In this document: positions 1 through 7,952 of the stretch, one piece after another
Numbering within the stretch: position 1 is the stretch's first letter
How the letters are laid out: every line of letters starts with the position of its first letter
Assembly: GCA_003670925.1 (NCBI GenBank)
Contig: QWQG01000073.1
Span: forward strand, 1-55,951
DNA from: Planctomycetota bacterium
GTDB taxonomy: Bacteria; Planctomycetota; Planctomycetia; Planctomycetales; Planctomycetaceae
Direction: 5' to 3'
Length of the DNA stretch: 55,951 bases
Notes under the pieces: generated by a model
Told to the model about the DNA's origin: nothing
The model's database searches: none
The model's input: the letters and a program-made list of their open reading frames with translations, nothing else
Program-made: the position numbers and the translations under genes

Positions 1-153
1 AAAATCATCCAAAACCGGTCCCTGCTACACACAAATCGCCGTCTGCGCGACGCAAGTCACCGCGCACCCTTATATCTTCACCGAAAAACCGATCCCAAAC
101 GACAGCCGTTTTCAGCTCAACACCCATTTCCCGACGCGCAATAGCTCCGTGAA
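1..153. other. Short segment downstream of the truncated intron RT, nothing recognised
   Basis: No domain V-like hairpin and no convincing coding frame. The minus-strand frame following the RT stop gives a few residues that could be decayed RT sequence (ELLRVGKWVLS), but this is too weak to call. Confidence 0.3.
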
Positions 154-1119
154 TCAATGACGCATCGAAACGCCGCGGTTGCGACGAGTGATCTCTTTCA
201 CGCGATCACGAAACTTACGTTCGTTCTTCGGGCTGACTCGAATCTGTCCGCCCCAGCCGTCGAAAGCAAAGCCGAGAAACTCGACTCCTTCTGTTCGGCA
301 GACGCGGCTCTTCTGGTGATTGATCACCAGCTTCAGTTTGCGAGTCAAATAGTTCTCAATCGAACGGGCCACGCGAACGGCGGCTTCTCCGGATTTGGTG
401 AAGACGAGAAAGTCGTCGGCATAGCGGACGAAGTGCAGACCACGACGCTCCAATTCCTTATCGAAATCATCCAGAAGGATGTTGGCTAAGATCGGAGAAA
501 GTGGACCACCCTGCATCGTGCCTTCGATCGAAGGTTGCAGTTCACGTTCGACCATCACGCCTGCTCGCAGGTAGCGACCTATCAGCCTCAGCAATCGTCG
601 GTCATGCACTTTCCGTGCGACTCTGACCATCAAAATATCGTGTTGGACTCGATCGAAGAACTTCGAAAGATCCATATCGATACATTGGCGATAGCCTGAT
701 CTAATATAACGCTGCACCTGCTTCGCTGCGTCCTGAGCGGAACGCTTTGGTCGAAATCCAAAGCTTGATTCCGAGAAGCTCGGATCGAAGATTGGGGTCA
801 GGATTTGTAAGACGGCTTGTTGAATCAAACGGTCCATCACGTTAGGAATGCCGAGATGCCGCTGACTGCCGTCCGGTTTGGGAATGGACTTTCTCCGAGC
901 AGGGCTCGGCTGATAAGTCCCTTCCAGAAGTTGTTGTTTGATCACTGGCCAGTGCTCGCGGCAGTGTTCTGGAAATTCGTTGATCGTGATCCCGTCGGGG
1001 CCAGGGGCTCCGCGGTTCGATCGCACTTTGTTCCAGGCACGCACGAGATTGTCCGGATCAACAATCTTCTCCATTAACAAGTCTGAAGATTGCTCCAGGG
1101 TTTTCGCGGTTGTCATCAT
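154..1119 (-). CDS. ltrA: Group II intron reverse transcriptase/maturase, C-terminally truncated
   Basis: Intron-encoded protein that would splice its host intron and copy it into new sites. The 321-residue frame shows the RT fingers and palm in order: the G-x-x-G-x-D-G opening near residues 37-43, SFGFRP near 119-124, DMDLSKFFD at 148-156, the QGGPLSP turn near 203-209 and the catalytic YADD at 233-236, then the EFLGF segment. It stops just after RNRGVS, where family members continue into the rest of the X/maturase (thumb) domain and usually exceed 400 residues, so the 3' part is lost. The start follows the recognisable 5' intron RNA on the same strand. The enzyme could retain a polymerase core but is unlikely to be a working maturase. 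Family assignment is secure; loss of function is inferred. Confidence 0.88.
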   Translation of the reverse strand: MMTTAKTLEQSSDLLMEKIVDPDNLVRAWNKVRSNRGAPGPDGITINEFPEHCREHWPVIKQQLLEGTYQPSPARRKSIPKPDGSQRHLGIPNVMDRLIQQAVLQILTPIFDPSFSESSFGFRPKRSAQDAAKQVQRYIRSGYRQCIDMDLSKFFDRVQHDILMVRVARKVHDRRLLRLIGRYLRAGVMVERELQPSIEGTMQGGPLSPILANILLDDFDKELERRGLHFVRYADDFLVFTKSGEAAVRVARSIENYLTRKLKLVINHQKSRVCRTEGVEFLGFAFDGWGGQIRVSPKNERKFRDRVKEITRRNRGVSMRH

Positions 1120-1800
1120 GGCCGCTGGCTCCGATTGATCTCGCTGAGACTCCGACGGGCGCGGTGAAACCTTCTGGTGTCGGGGTTATCTAAACTCCGC
1201 GAACTGGTTTCGGTGCGTGTCGGACGGATCAAGGCCATGACGGGAAACTCCCTGTAAGAAATGTTTGGCCCTTCGCGTCTCCGCTGGTGGCGGAGTACGC
1301 TACTACGGCCTCTGCTGACTTCTGCTCGCCCGCGACGTGTTGCCACATCGAGGTCCGCGCTTCGAGCAAGCTCTACTGGCGGATACGCTTGCAGATCTCC
1401 CCAAATAAGAACGTGAACTTTCGCTGCACAAGCTCGTCATCTACTCCGGAGTCTGTCGGGAACGGTTTCGCTGTCCACGGGCAGCTCACCTCAGGGTCTC
1501 TCTAAGCCTCTATGACGTTTCTGTTCGTAGCCTCGCAGTTTTGGCGTGAATGTGTCCGAGTGGCGACTGATCAAACTCGGCGTTTACGCAGCACATTCGC
1601 AGGCTTCCTTTCCACGGTCGATCGCTCTTCCGCAGTTGCCCTCGCCTTGTACTTCACTCACAAAGAAACATTTGGCATACTGCCTCCTCAATGAGTCCCG
1701 TTTTCGTACAGGGGACTGGCCGACCTCACGGTCGACTTCACCCCACAAGTCCGCGCCCATGTTGGGCGTACCGATACACGCGGAGCCGCCGATCACGCGG
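154..1800 (-). mobile_element. Group II intron remnant (5' RNA domains plus truncated RT, 3' end missing)
   Basis: Upstream of the RT start, about 1120-1800 read on the minus strand has no convincing protein but carries stretches typical of the 5' half of bacterial group II introns, for example a GAGGTGAGCTGCCC block near 1485-1498 and GAAGTCAGCAGAGGCCGTAG near 1307-1326. The catalytic domain V hairpin and domain VI, which should follow the RT, are not seen in the 153 bases left of the RT stop. The element therefore looks 3'-deleted and dead. The outer 5' boundary near 1800 is approximate. Confidence 0.55.
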
Positions 1801-1864
1801 TTTCAAGTGGCGAATCGTCCCCGGCGACCCGGTGATCGCAATTCGTTAATTGGCTTAGATCGAT

Positions 1865-2356
1865 ATGGAATCAATTGACGACCGTAAGCGCCGTTTCTTG
1901 CCGCAAATGTTGCGAGTAACTGTCGTTGTCGGCGTTGTCCTATTGCTACTGCCTCTGATTCCGCTTTTGCTTGCAACCTACTTTGCATACGCCATTGTAC
2001 TGCAAGTGGTCATTTGGGCTTGCTGGTCTACTCGCGGCGTGAACGTACTTCTTGTGTACTCCAATAGCCCACACTGGCATGAGTACATCGAAGCTAACAT
2101 CATTCCACGATTGCCTTCTTCAACAGTGACGATAAACTGGTCGGAGCGCCGCAATTGGAAACGGTTCTCGCTTCCCGTGATGGCGGCCCGATTCTTCGGT
2201 GGGTCACGTGAATTCAATCCTATGATTGTCGTATTTCGTCCATTCCACTGGGCAAAGACGTATCGCTTCTGGCAAGCATTCAAAGACTACAAACACGGAA
2301 AAACCGAAGCACTGCACGCATTGGAGAAAGAAGTGTTCAGCGCCTCGACTTTTTGA
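1865..2356 (+). CDS. Hypothetical protein with one N-terminal membrane segment
   Basis: Not recognised. The 163-residue product begins with a short charged stretch (MESIDDRKRR), then a long hydrophobic region at about residues 17-50 that could form one or two membrane helices, then a soluble part containing a VNVLLVYSNSPHWHEYIE segment that resembles a Rossmann-like beta-alpha unit. The C-terminus (ALEKEVFSASTF) overlaps the 3' end of the IS91-type transposase gene on the other strand by 20 bases, so the natural end may have been replaced by the insertion. It lies between two mobile elements. The hydrophobic pattern and non-repetitive composition make it plausible as a gene; function unknown. 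Confidence 0.55.
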   Translation: MESIDDRKRRFLPQMLRVTVVVGVVLLLLPLIPLLLATYFAYAIVLQVVIWACWSTRGVNVLLVYSNSPHWHEYIEANIIPRLPSSTVTINWSERRNWKRFSLPVMAARFFGGSREFNPMIVVFRPFHWAKTYRFWQAFKDYKHGKTEALHALEKEVFSASTF

Positions 2357-3365
2357 TGTCAGCGCGTACGGCGATCGAGCACGGCGACGGGCGTGTTTTC
2401 AAATGGTGGTGAATGATCGATTGATGTCGTTTCATCACTGTGCGCGAGTTCGATGCCATCCAGCCGTAGTGCCGCACCTTCCGAAATCCCTTCGGCAGCA
2501 CATGCTGCAGAAAGCCCCGCACAAACTTCCAGCCTGTAACGGTTTTCGTCAGCACCTGCGTTGATCCGGACGGCGTGTACTTGTACGTCACGGTCGATTC
2601 TGTGTATTCCAGAATGCGATTGTCACTGATCGCGACTCGGAAGACATAAGGCGCAAGATACTTCAGCACCGCTCGACCATCCTGCACGGGTTCGACATCG
2701 ACGACCCAGTCTTTCCGCCAGACAGATGGGTCGACGTTCTTCTCGAAGCCTGCGGCGCGCATCGCTTCGCGAAACTTCTGCCGATAGATCTTTCCGGCCG
2801 CCGCCTCCGAAAACAGAAAGTTGGTCAGCGTCGCCAGCCACTGCGATCCATCGGCATTCAGTCCTCCCCCCGGCACGACGAAGTGCACGTGCGGATGATA
2901 GACGATCGGATCACGTCCCCACGTCTGCAGCACTCCGAAGAAGCCGACGTTGTCCGAGCCCAGCCATTTCGGATTCGTCAGTAGTTTCTGAATCGTTTCC
3001 GATCCTGCGGAAAAGATCGCTTCGTAGCCCTCGCGCGGACAGGCGCGCAGCAGTCCCCGCAGTTCCTCGGGGACTGTAAACGTCACGAGGAAATGCTGAA
3101 TCGGCAGCAGGCGATCGGTTTGCTTCTGCAGCCACCGCTGAGTCTTCTCGTGCTGACAATTCGGACAATGCCGATTGCCGCACGAACGTCCGACCCAGTG
3201 CTGATGGTGGCACTGACTGCACGCAAAGATCACATGCCCCAGCTCGCCCGTGCGACAGCGCTGAATCGCGCTGAGCACTTTGCGCTGCTGAAGTGTAACT
3301 TTGTCGTGACACTCACGAAGAAACACGTCGCCATGCTGCCGCAGACAATCGGCGACGGTCGGCAT
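2337..3365 (-). CDS. IS91-family HUH (Y2) transposase
   Basis: Rolling-circle transposase for an IS91-like element. The N-terminal zinc-binding region has Cys49, Cys52, Cys62, Cys67 and Cys70, followed by the HUH nuclease motif HPHVH at 157-161, which binds the catalytic metal, and the KYLAPYVFR segment whose tyrosines are expected to attack DNA. The 342 residues are on the short side for the family, and the sequence after MKRHQSI loses the usual C-terminal continuation, so the 3' end of the element may be cut. The start lies 19 bases beyond the stop of a broken tyrosine recombinase on the same strand, an arrangement common in planctomycete IS91 elements. Activity is uncertain. Confidence 0.88.
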   Translation of the reverse strand: MPTVADCLRQHGDVFLRECHDKVTLQQRKVLSAIQRCRTGELGHVIFACSQCHHQHWVGRSCGNRHCPNCQHEKTQRWLQKQTDRLLPIQHFLVTFTVPEELRGLLRACPREGYEAIFSAGSETIQKLLTNPKWLGSDNVGFFGVLQTWGRDPIVYHPHVHFVVPGGGLNADGSQWLATLTNFLFSEAAAGKIYRQKFREAMRAAGFEKNVDPSVWRKDWVVDVEPVQDGRAVLKYLAPYVFRVAISDNRILEYTESTVTYKYTPSGSTQVLTKTVTGWKFVRGFLQHVLPKGFRKVRHYGWMASNSRTVMKRHQSIIHHHLKTRPSPCSIAVRADIKKSRR

Positions 3366-3384
3366 GTCGGCGAAGAAATGCGAA

Positions 3385-3817
3385 CTATTTCACCGGAGCC
3401 GGCACTGCGCCGCCGTTGTCCTCCGGTGGTTTCGGTCGCGGACGACGAAACAGATCGATGATCACACGCTGCGCATCAACCGCCGCAGTGTGCGTCAGGT
3501 GCAGATAAATCATCGTCGTCTGCAGACTGCTGTGGCCGAGGTACTGCTGAATCAGTCGCAGCGGAACTCCGGCTTCCAGCAGATGCGTCGCATAGCAGTG
3601 CCGCAAAGTGTGCGTCGAGATTCTCTTGCCGAAGTCGATCTTCTTCGTGATCTGTTTGATCGCGCCCTGCACGGCCGTGACAGACATTGGAGTTTTCGCC
3701 TGCGATCGTCCTTGCGGATGCGACACGCCGCGATGATCGCGTCCGTCCGCCGTCAATGATCTGATGAACCTGCGCAATGGTCAGCACTTCCGGCAGCGAC
3801 TTGACGTTCTGCTGCTA
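3385..3817 (-). pseudogene. Tyrosine recombinase (XerC/D-like) remnant of the IS91 element, internally deleted
   Basis: The C-terminal catalytic part is intact: HTLRH, then the LGH motif, then the Tyr nucleophile within TTMIYLHLT. It corresponds to the last roughly 100 residues of a site-specific recombinase. Upstream, in a different frame, the typical N-terminal linker KSLPEVLTIAQVHQIID is visible at about 3750-3815. The segment that should lie between them, including the first catalytic Arg and Lys, is missing, and the two parts are joined out of frame near 3750. The core-binding domain before SLPEVL is also gone. This is therefore a pseudogene with at least two deletions. It ends 19 bases before the transposase start. 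Confidence 0.75.
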
Positions 3818-3827
3818 ACTCAGCCCC

Positions 3828-3924
3828 ATGCAAAAGCACATTGCATACAAATCCCTCGTGTTCGGTGGCTTCGCGATTCTCGTCGCTGGCCTCGTGGCGT
3901 TCGTTACTCTCGGCCAAACGAGAA
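3828..3924 (+). pseudogene. Orphan N-terminal fragment of a membrane protein (chimeric junction)
   Basis: An ATG at 3828 opens a frame MQKHIAYKSLVFGGFAILVA and on through about residue 31 that looks like a genuine signal anchor or transmembrane N-terminus. After about 3924 the same frame runs into antisense sequence of the oxidoreductase pseudogene and becomes unlike protein. No good ribosome binding site precedes it. It is best read as the leftover start of an unrelated gene fused to the remnant on its right. Confidence 0.3.
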
Positions 3925-4399
3925 AATGGTCAGGGTCATCGGCTTCTCGCAGTAGACATCTTTCCCTGCGAGCATGGCCTCAATCGCAATCTTGGCGTGC
4001 CAATGATCAGGTGTGGAAATGTGCACGATGTCGATATCTTTGCGATCGATAACCTCGCGATAATCAGCCACACTTCCGGGAGCATTACCGGTCCAATCCC
4101 TGACCAATTCGGCTGCAAGTGCCCGACGGCTTCCAACGGCATCGCACACCGCAACGTCGTCATCAAACGGACGAAAATCCGGCGCGCTACCATGAGGTCC
4201 ATCAATGCCGGTGGCCTTCTGACATCAGCGACTGCCCGTCCCAATGGCCCCTCACGCGGGGTCGGTCATTTGGGCTGACGAAGCCCATGGCCCGCAGATT
4301 GCGCGTTGTCCAGACAGCAGCCCCGGCCCAGACAAGAGAACTCTTCAGCAGGTGACGACGACTAGGAGTTGCGTGCGGCATTGGGGATCGCCTCGACAT
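3925..4399 (-). pseudogene. Gfo/Idh/MocA family oxidoreductase, N-terminal remnant with frameshift and stop
   Basis: Members are NAD(P)-dependent sugar or inositol dehydrogenases, in planctomycetes often Tat-exported. Visible parts are a twin-arginine leader (PSRRHLLKSSLVWAGAA), the start of the Rossmann fold, and the strongly conserved [20 protein letters not shown] followed by [14 protein letters not shown]. Three lesions are seen: a single-base frameshift near 4247-4255 inside the glycine-rich nucleotide-binding loop (readable as GAIGTGSR in the shifted frame), a TGA at 4225-4227 where relatives usually have Trp, and loss of everything beyond the EKPMTLTI strand at about 3925. Only about a third of a typical gene remains. 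Clearly a pseudogene. Confidence 0.85.
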
Positions 4400-4458
4400 A
4401 GCGGATGGAGATTTGAAAACACGAAAATGGTAACGGCTAGAAATTCGGTAACGGCAGG

Positions 4459-5727
4459 TTATCTTGCGGTGTCGACATCGGTCGGCGTCTTTGCCAGCAC
4501 GACATCATCGGGCAGGATGTGGCCCATTTTTTCTTTTTTTGTCGTCATGTAACCGGTGCGCTGTGATTGCGGCGGTGCCACGATCGGGACTTGTTGGATG
4601 ACATGGAGATCAACTCCGGTATAGACGAAGGCATCGGTCTTTTTTGGGTTGTTGGTCAGCAACCGGACGCGCGACAGACCAAGATCCTTCAGCACCTGCA
4701 GGCCGACCATATAGTCGCGCATATCGGCCTTAAATCCAAGACGATGATTGGCCTCTACGGTGTCGAGACCCTGATCCTGAAGCTGATACGCTTTCAGCTT
4801 GGCCAGGAGGCCGATGCCGCGCCCTTCTTGAGGCAGATAAACCACGGCCCCGGTGCCTTCCTTGAAGATCATGTTCATGGCCATACGTAATTGATCTCCA
4901 CAGTCACAGCGCAGGGAATCTAGGACGTCACCGGTAAAGCACGAAGAGTGCATGCGCACCAGCGGAGCATCGACCTTGCTAAGATCGCCCCAGACCAGTG
5001 CGAGTGGTTCTTGGATCTCATGGGCCACCTGATAACCGATCACCATCGGAGTACCAAATTCCGCCGTCGGCATCGGGACCGAGACAATCCGCGTAATCAA
5101 CTGCTCACGGAGGCGGCGAAAGCGGATCAGGTCTTCGATGGAAATCATCGGGATATCGTATTCATGGGCGATCGCTTGCAATTCGTTCAAGTCTGCCATG
5201 CCATGATTAGTCTGGCTACAGATTTCAATGAGGGCACCGATCGGGCGTTTACCGGCGAACCGCATCAGGTCGATTGTGGCCTCCGTATGACCGGCTCGCC
5301 GCAGGACGCCTCCGTCCATGGCAGCGAGTGGATTCACATGCCCCGGCTGCAGAAAATCGTCAGCGACAGCGGCGGGATCTGCGAGTGCACGAATCGTGCG
5401 CGCGCGATTGAGTGCACTCACACCGGTGCCGGCGGAGACGTGATCGACGGCACGGAGGAATGCCGTTTTGTTTGGCGCGTTGTTGCTGGATTCATCCACG
5501 ACCGGGCGCAGCTTGAGCCTTGCAGCTTCTTCGGCCGCGACGGGGACACACAGCGTGCCGCGACCGATTCTCAGCATGAAATCGACCTGCTCCGGCGTGA
5601 TCGTTTCCGCCGCACAGATAAAATCGCCTTCGTTCTCACGGTCTTCATCGTCGACAACAATAATCATGCCACCCTTTTGAAGGGCATCGATCGCCTGCTG
5701 GATAGATTGCAGCGGCACGGGTTTCAA
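4459..5727 (-). CDS. ribBA: Bifunctional 3,4-dihydroxy-2-butanone 4-phosphate synthase / GTP cyclohydrolase II
   Basis: Cytoplasmic enzyme supplying both precursors of riboflavin: the RibB half converts ribulose 5-phosphate to dihydroxybutanone phosphate and formate, the RibA half opens GTP. The RibB domain (about residues 5-205) shows DDEDRENEGDF at 26-36 and RAGHTEA at 144-150. The RibA domain shows the zinc cysteines Cys263, Cys274 and Cys276 and the PQEGRGIGL loop. The usual NDDGTMAR segment of RibB is replaced by SQTNHGMAD, a departure that may lower RibB activity, although the preceding Glu is kept. At 422 residues it has the usual length. The start chosen is TTG at 5725-5727; no FMN riboswitch was recognised upstream. 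It stands alone, away from other rib genes. Confidence 0.95.
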   Translation of the reverse strand: MKPVPLQSIQQAIDALQKGGMIIVVDDEDRENEGDFICAAETITPEQVDFMLRIGRGTLCVPVAAEEAARLKLRPVVDESSNNAPNKTAFLRAVDHVSAGTGVSALNRARTIRALADPAAVADDFLQPGHVNPLAAMDGGVLRRAGHTEATIDLMRFAGKRPIGALIEICSQTNHGMADLNELQAIAHEYDIPMISIEDLIRFRRLREQLITRIVSVPMPTAEFGTPMVIGYQVAHEIQEPLALVWGDLSKVDAPLVRMHSSCFTGDVLDSLRCDCGDQLRMAMNMIFKEGTGAVVYLPQEGRGIGLLAKLKAYQLQDQGLDTVEANHRLGFKADMRDYMVGLQVLKDLGLSRVRLLTNNPKKTDAFVYTGVDLHVIQQVPIVAPPQSQRTGYMTTKKEKMGHILPDDVVLAKTPTDVDTAR

Positions 5728-6017
5728 TTCTGCGTAAAATGGTGGAATGGAATCTGGGTGGCTGATTCCTGTCAGCCGCTCTCCTACATTCTACGCAACA
5801 TTGGGTTCCAGACAACTCGGTCGTGTGTACCTCGCACACCGGCGATGCGAATCGCCGCTCATCCCACGAACTCGGCTGACCAAAATTTGGTTTTCATGGA
5901 GAGTTTTTTTTGGGGTTCGGGCAGATTTGCCCGCAACGCCAGCGAGGAATTCAACTATTGAACGGCTTTTGCTCGGGCTGCAAGACAAGTTGATCTTAAT
6001 TTCGCAGCGATGGGCAA

Positions 6018-6503
6018 CTAAGCGTTGTCGCTGCGGCTTGAACTGGATCGTTTTCGGGATTTCGAACGACCAGATCGCAGCGAATTCTGAGAGGTGGTTA
6101 GGAACTTCTTCGAAAACAAGTGCAACGGCCAGAGGCAAGCGCGGAACAATCGGCCAATGGTCTGACTGAGATTTGAGTCGATACGGCCCGTCCAACGTGC
6201 AAATCGCACAAACCAGCCCACCGTGATATAATTGCGACTCCGTTTTTTCCTACGCACGAGCGGTTTGGACCATAGCCTTGAGACGCTCGCTGACACGCCC
6301 CGTTTCTCGCAGAATAATGGCCCCACCACCGGAATGGAGGCGATAACGGCGACTGGTTTTCGAAATGTATTGAAGCAGTGCGGACATCGAAATGTACGGA
6401 CGGGAAAAATCCAAAATAGACGCCGCCAACCCGTCAGCGATTGCTGTTTCAGCTTTTCACGGCAGAATCGACAATCCCATCCTGTTCGGTCATCTTCCAA
6501 CAT
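6018..6503 (-). CDS. Hypothetical zinc-ribbon protein
   Basis: No specific family recognised. The 161-residue product opens with CRFCREKL and, after RRLFWIFPVRTFR, CPHCFNTFRKP, giving two CxxC knuckles about 24 residues apart, as expected for a zinc ribbon. A hydrophobic stretch (VAVIASIPVVGPLF) follows, then a basic C-terminal half ending in an Arg/Lys/Ser-rich tail. This order of CxxC, aromatic-basic spacer, CxxC and hydrophobic segment resembles small planctomycete proteins that look like membrane-associated zinc ribbons. The start is the ATG at 6501-6503, with a possible TTG one codon upstream. It is on the same strand as ribBA, with 290 bases between them. The basic tail could alternatively bind nucleic acid. 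Confidence 0.55.
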   Translation of the reverse strand: MLEDDRTGWDCRFCREKLKQQSLTGWRRLFWIFPVRTFRCPHCFNTFRKPVAVIASIPVVGPLFCEKRGVSASVSRLWSKPLVRRKKRSRNYITVGWFVRFARWTGRIDSNLSQTIGRLFRACLWPLHLFSKKFLTTSQNSLRSGRSKSRKRSSSSRSDNA

Positions 6504-6947
6504 CAAGGTTGTTCACTAAAATTACAAGAGCCAATCCTAGGGTTTTAGATCAGCTTCGGGGAGCGAATGAAAAGCGAAAATGTCCAAACTTAGAGCCGTG
6601 GTAATGCCGGTGCTTGGTCTAATGTACAGGTGCTTGGTAGAACCTCTACCAGAGGAACTGCCCCAATGCCACTCACTTTGGTTTCGGACTCAACAACCCG
6701 AAGCGTCAGCGAGGGAATTCTCGCTGAAAATAAACAGCCTCAGCCCCTCGCTGACGCTTCGGGTTACAAAGTGAGTGCCATTAGGAACTGCCCCGCGAGC
6801 AGTAAAACTGAATTCGTTGTGCCACGGGCAGGCTGGATTTCCCAACAAACAAACATTCGCTCAGCCATGCATATTCGGCAAATTCGTCAAATGCGGCATC
6901 ATCGATGCATCAGGCGCGAGGGAGTCTACTTCCCGAGAGAACGGCCG
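6504..6947. other. 444-base intergenic region with palindromic repeat
   Basis: No coding frame is convincing. It holds a long imperfect palindrome (6665-6782, listed separately), a direct repeat of GGTGCTTGGT at about 6609-6618 and 6629-6638, and a small hairpin GGTAGA-ACC-TCTACC beside the second copy. Confidence 0.5.
6665..6782. repeat. Long palindromic intergenic repeat
   Basis: Two nested inverted arms. The inner arms are a perfect 21-base match, 6695-6715 against 6745-6765 (core CCCGAAGCGTCAGCGAGGG). The outer arms, about 6665-6680 against 6767-6782 (core CACTCACTTTG), have one mismatch. The DNA between the inner arms is AT-richer. As single-stranded RNA or DNA this would fold into a large cruciform. 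It resembles dispersed palindromes I associate with planctomycete genomes and could act as a bidirectional terminator or a mobile palindrome. Confidence 0.7.
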
Positions 6948-7952
6948 TTAGTTCCGGGGAAGCCATTCGTAGTCAAGAATCTGCAACCGATGATCACTCA
7001 GCAACGTGGATTGTAATTGGTAACGCACGGGTTTCAGACGCGGCCCGATGATGCACTGATCAATGGCGAGGCATGGCACCGGGACGGGCCATGTATACGA
7101 CCAACCCACGCCCGCTGCATCGTAAGCGTGTCGATAACCTGAGGGAAGATCGCAGAAAGCCAGTGATCGTCGTGGGGCGTTGAAGTCACCCACAGACACG
7201 TCGATTTTCCGATCCGCCAGCAGCGCGACAAATGGTCGTAAATAGGGATCACGTGCGAGGCCGATTCGCGAAGTCATGTCAGCAATCATCAACGCTAGCG
7301 AGCCTTCGGAAAATTGACACGTCACATGCCACGCCTGCAGCGCACCGCCGCGCACAAGTGGTCCGCTTTTAGTCATCAATCCGTGACAGGCGACCGCCAT
7401 GCCGTCAATCACAAGCACGTCGAATCCGGTGAGTGTTGCGGCGTCAAACAACGTTGGGATTTCAGACAATACGATGACGTCGGGATGCAGGCTTTCAATG
7501 TATCGCCACTGCTTTTCCCACCCCATCACGCCCCGTGCCAGATTCCAGTGGACGAGTCGCACCGGAGTCAGATTGGTTGGCGTATCCTGGGTCACCGTGT
7601 CGGAATGCGAGGGCGTCTGATGTCTGTCCATCGTTGAGTTCGGCGTGGCTGGGGAAGATGGTCGCTGCCATTGATTTTCAACCCCCAGCAGCATTCCCAG
7701 GGGTGCAATTAATAGCCCAAAAATCAGGCGGCGACTTGTGCGGAAAAATGTAAATAGCAGCAATAGCCCTCCGACGAGTACGGGCGTCGGAAAATAGAAC
7801 ATCAGGCCCGTCCAAAAATTACGATCGCGCAAAATCTGGCCCAACACCCAAACAGCAACCAGTCCGATCGACAGAATCCGAACAGTTCCGGAAAAATCTA
7901 TACCAATCTTCCTTGATCCCATGACGAATCCCGCACGGCTCAAAGCACTCAT
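6948..7952 (-). CDS. Membrane-anchored endonuclease/exonuclease/phosphatase (EEP) family protein
   Basis: The EEP fold covers metal-dependent nucleases and phosphodiesterases; the substrate here is unknown. The N-terminal 90 residues contain about three hydrophobic helices (ILSIGLVAVWVLGQIL, MFYFPTPVLVGGLLLLF, LIFGLLIAPLGMLLGV), a layout shared with exported or periplasm-facing EEP proteins. A polar linker follows, then the catalytic domain with the WN pair in VHWNLARG, the metal Glu in LSEIP, GDFNAPRRS, and the terminal SDHRLQI. All key EEP residues appear present. At 334 residues it has normal length for a membrane EEP protein. An in-frame ATG ten codons downstream (7922) is an alternative start. 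It shares a strand with the zinc-ribbon gene but is over 400 bases from it. Confidence 0.85.
   Translation of the reverse strand: MSALSRAGFVMGSRKIGIDFSGTVRILSIGLVAVWVLGQILRDRNFWTGLMFYFPTPVLVGGLLLLFTFFRTSRRLIFGLLIAPLGMLLGVENQWQRPSSPATPNSTMDRHQTPSHSDTVTQDTPTNLTPVRLVHWNLARGVMGWEKQWRYIESLHPDVIVLSEIPTLFDAATLTGFDVLVIDGMAVACHGLMTKSGPLVRGGALQAWHVTCQFSEGSLALMIADMTSRIGLARDPYLRPFVALLADRKIDVSVGDFNAPRRSLAFCDLPSGYRHAYDAAGVGWSYTWPVPVPCLAIDQCIIGPRLKPVRYQLQSTLLSDHRLQILDYEWLPRN

Larger units (their letters stand above)
2337..3834 (-). mobile_element. IS91-type element remnant (recombinase remnant + HUH transposase)
   Basis: The recombinase remnant and transposase form one unit on the minus strand. IS91-family elements move by rolling-circle transposition, make no target duplication and lack long terminal inverted repeats, so ends cannot be set by eye. 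A GTTC/GAAC tetranucleotide of the class used as an IS91 target lies at 2335-2338 beside the transposase 3' end, but this is a four-base match and proves little. The 5' limit near 3834 is where recombinase similarity ends. Confidence 0.55.

Noticed and set aside
2335-2338. GTTC/GAAC as proof of the IS91 insertion point
   Set aside because: A four-base match is expected by chance, and the transposase C-terminus looks shortened, so the true oriIS end may be lost.
4202-4399. Intact 65-residue protein with Tat leader
   Set aside because: It is only the pre-frameshift part of the Gfo/Idh/MocA pseudogene; the remainder continues in another frame.
4948-5961. Long plus-strand open frame opposite ribBA (337 codons)
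   Set aside because: It is the antisense of a highly conserved gene, has no recognisable domain and no ribosome site.
5728-6017. Possible FMN riboswitch upstream of ribBA
   Set aside because: The minus strand lacks the conserved RFN elements (no AGGGTGGGGCGAAATTCCC-like core), so only an ordinary leader is supported.
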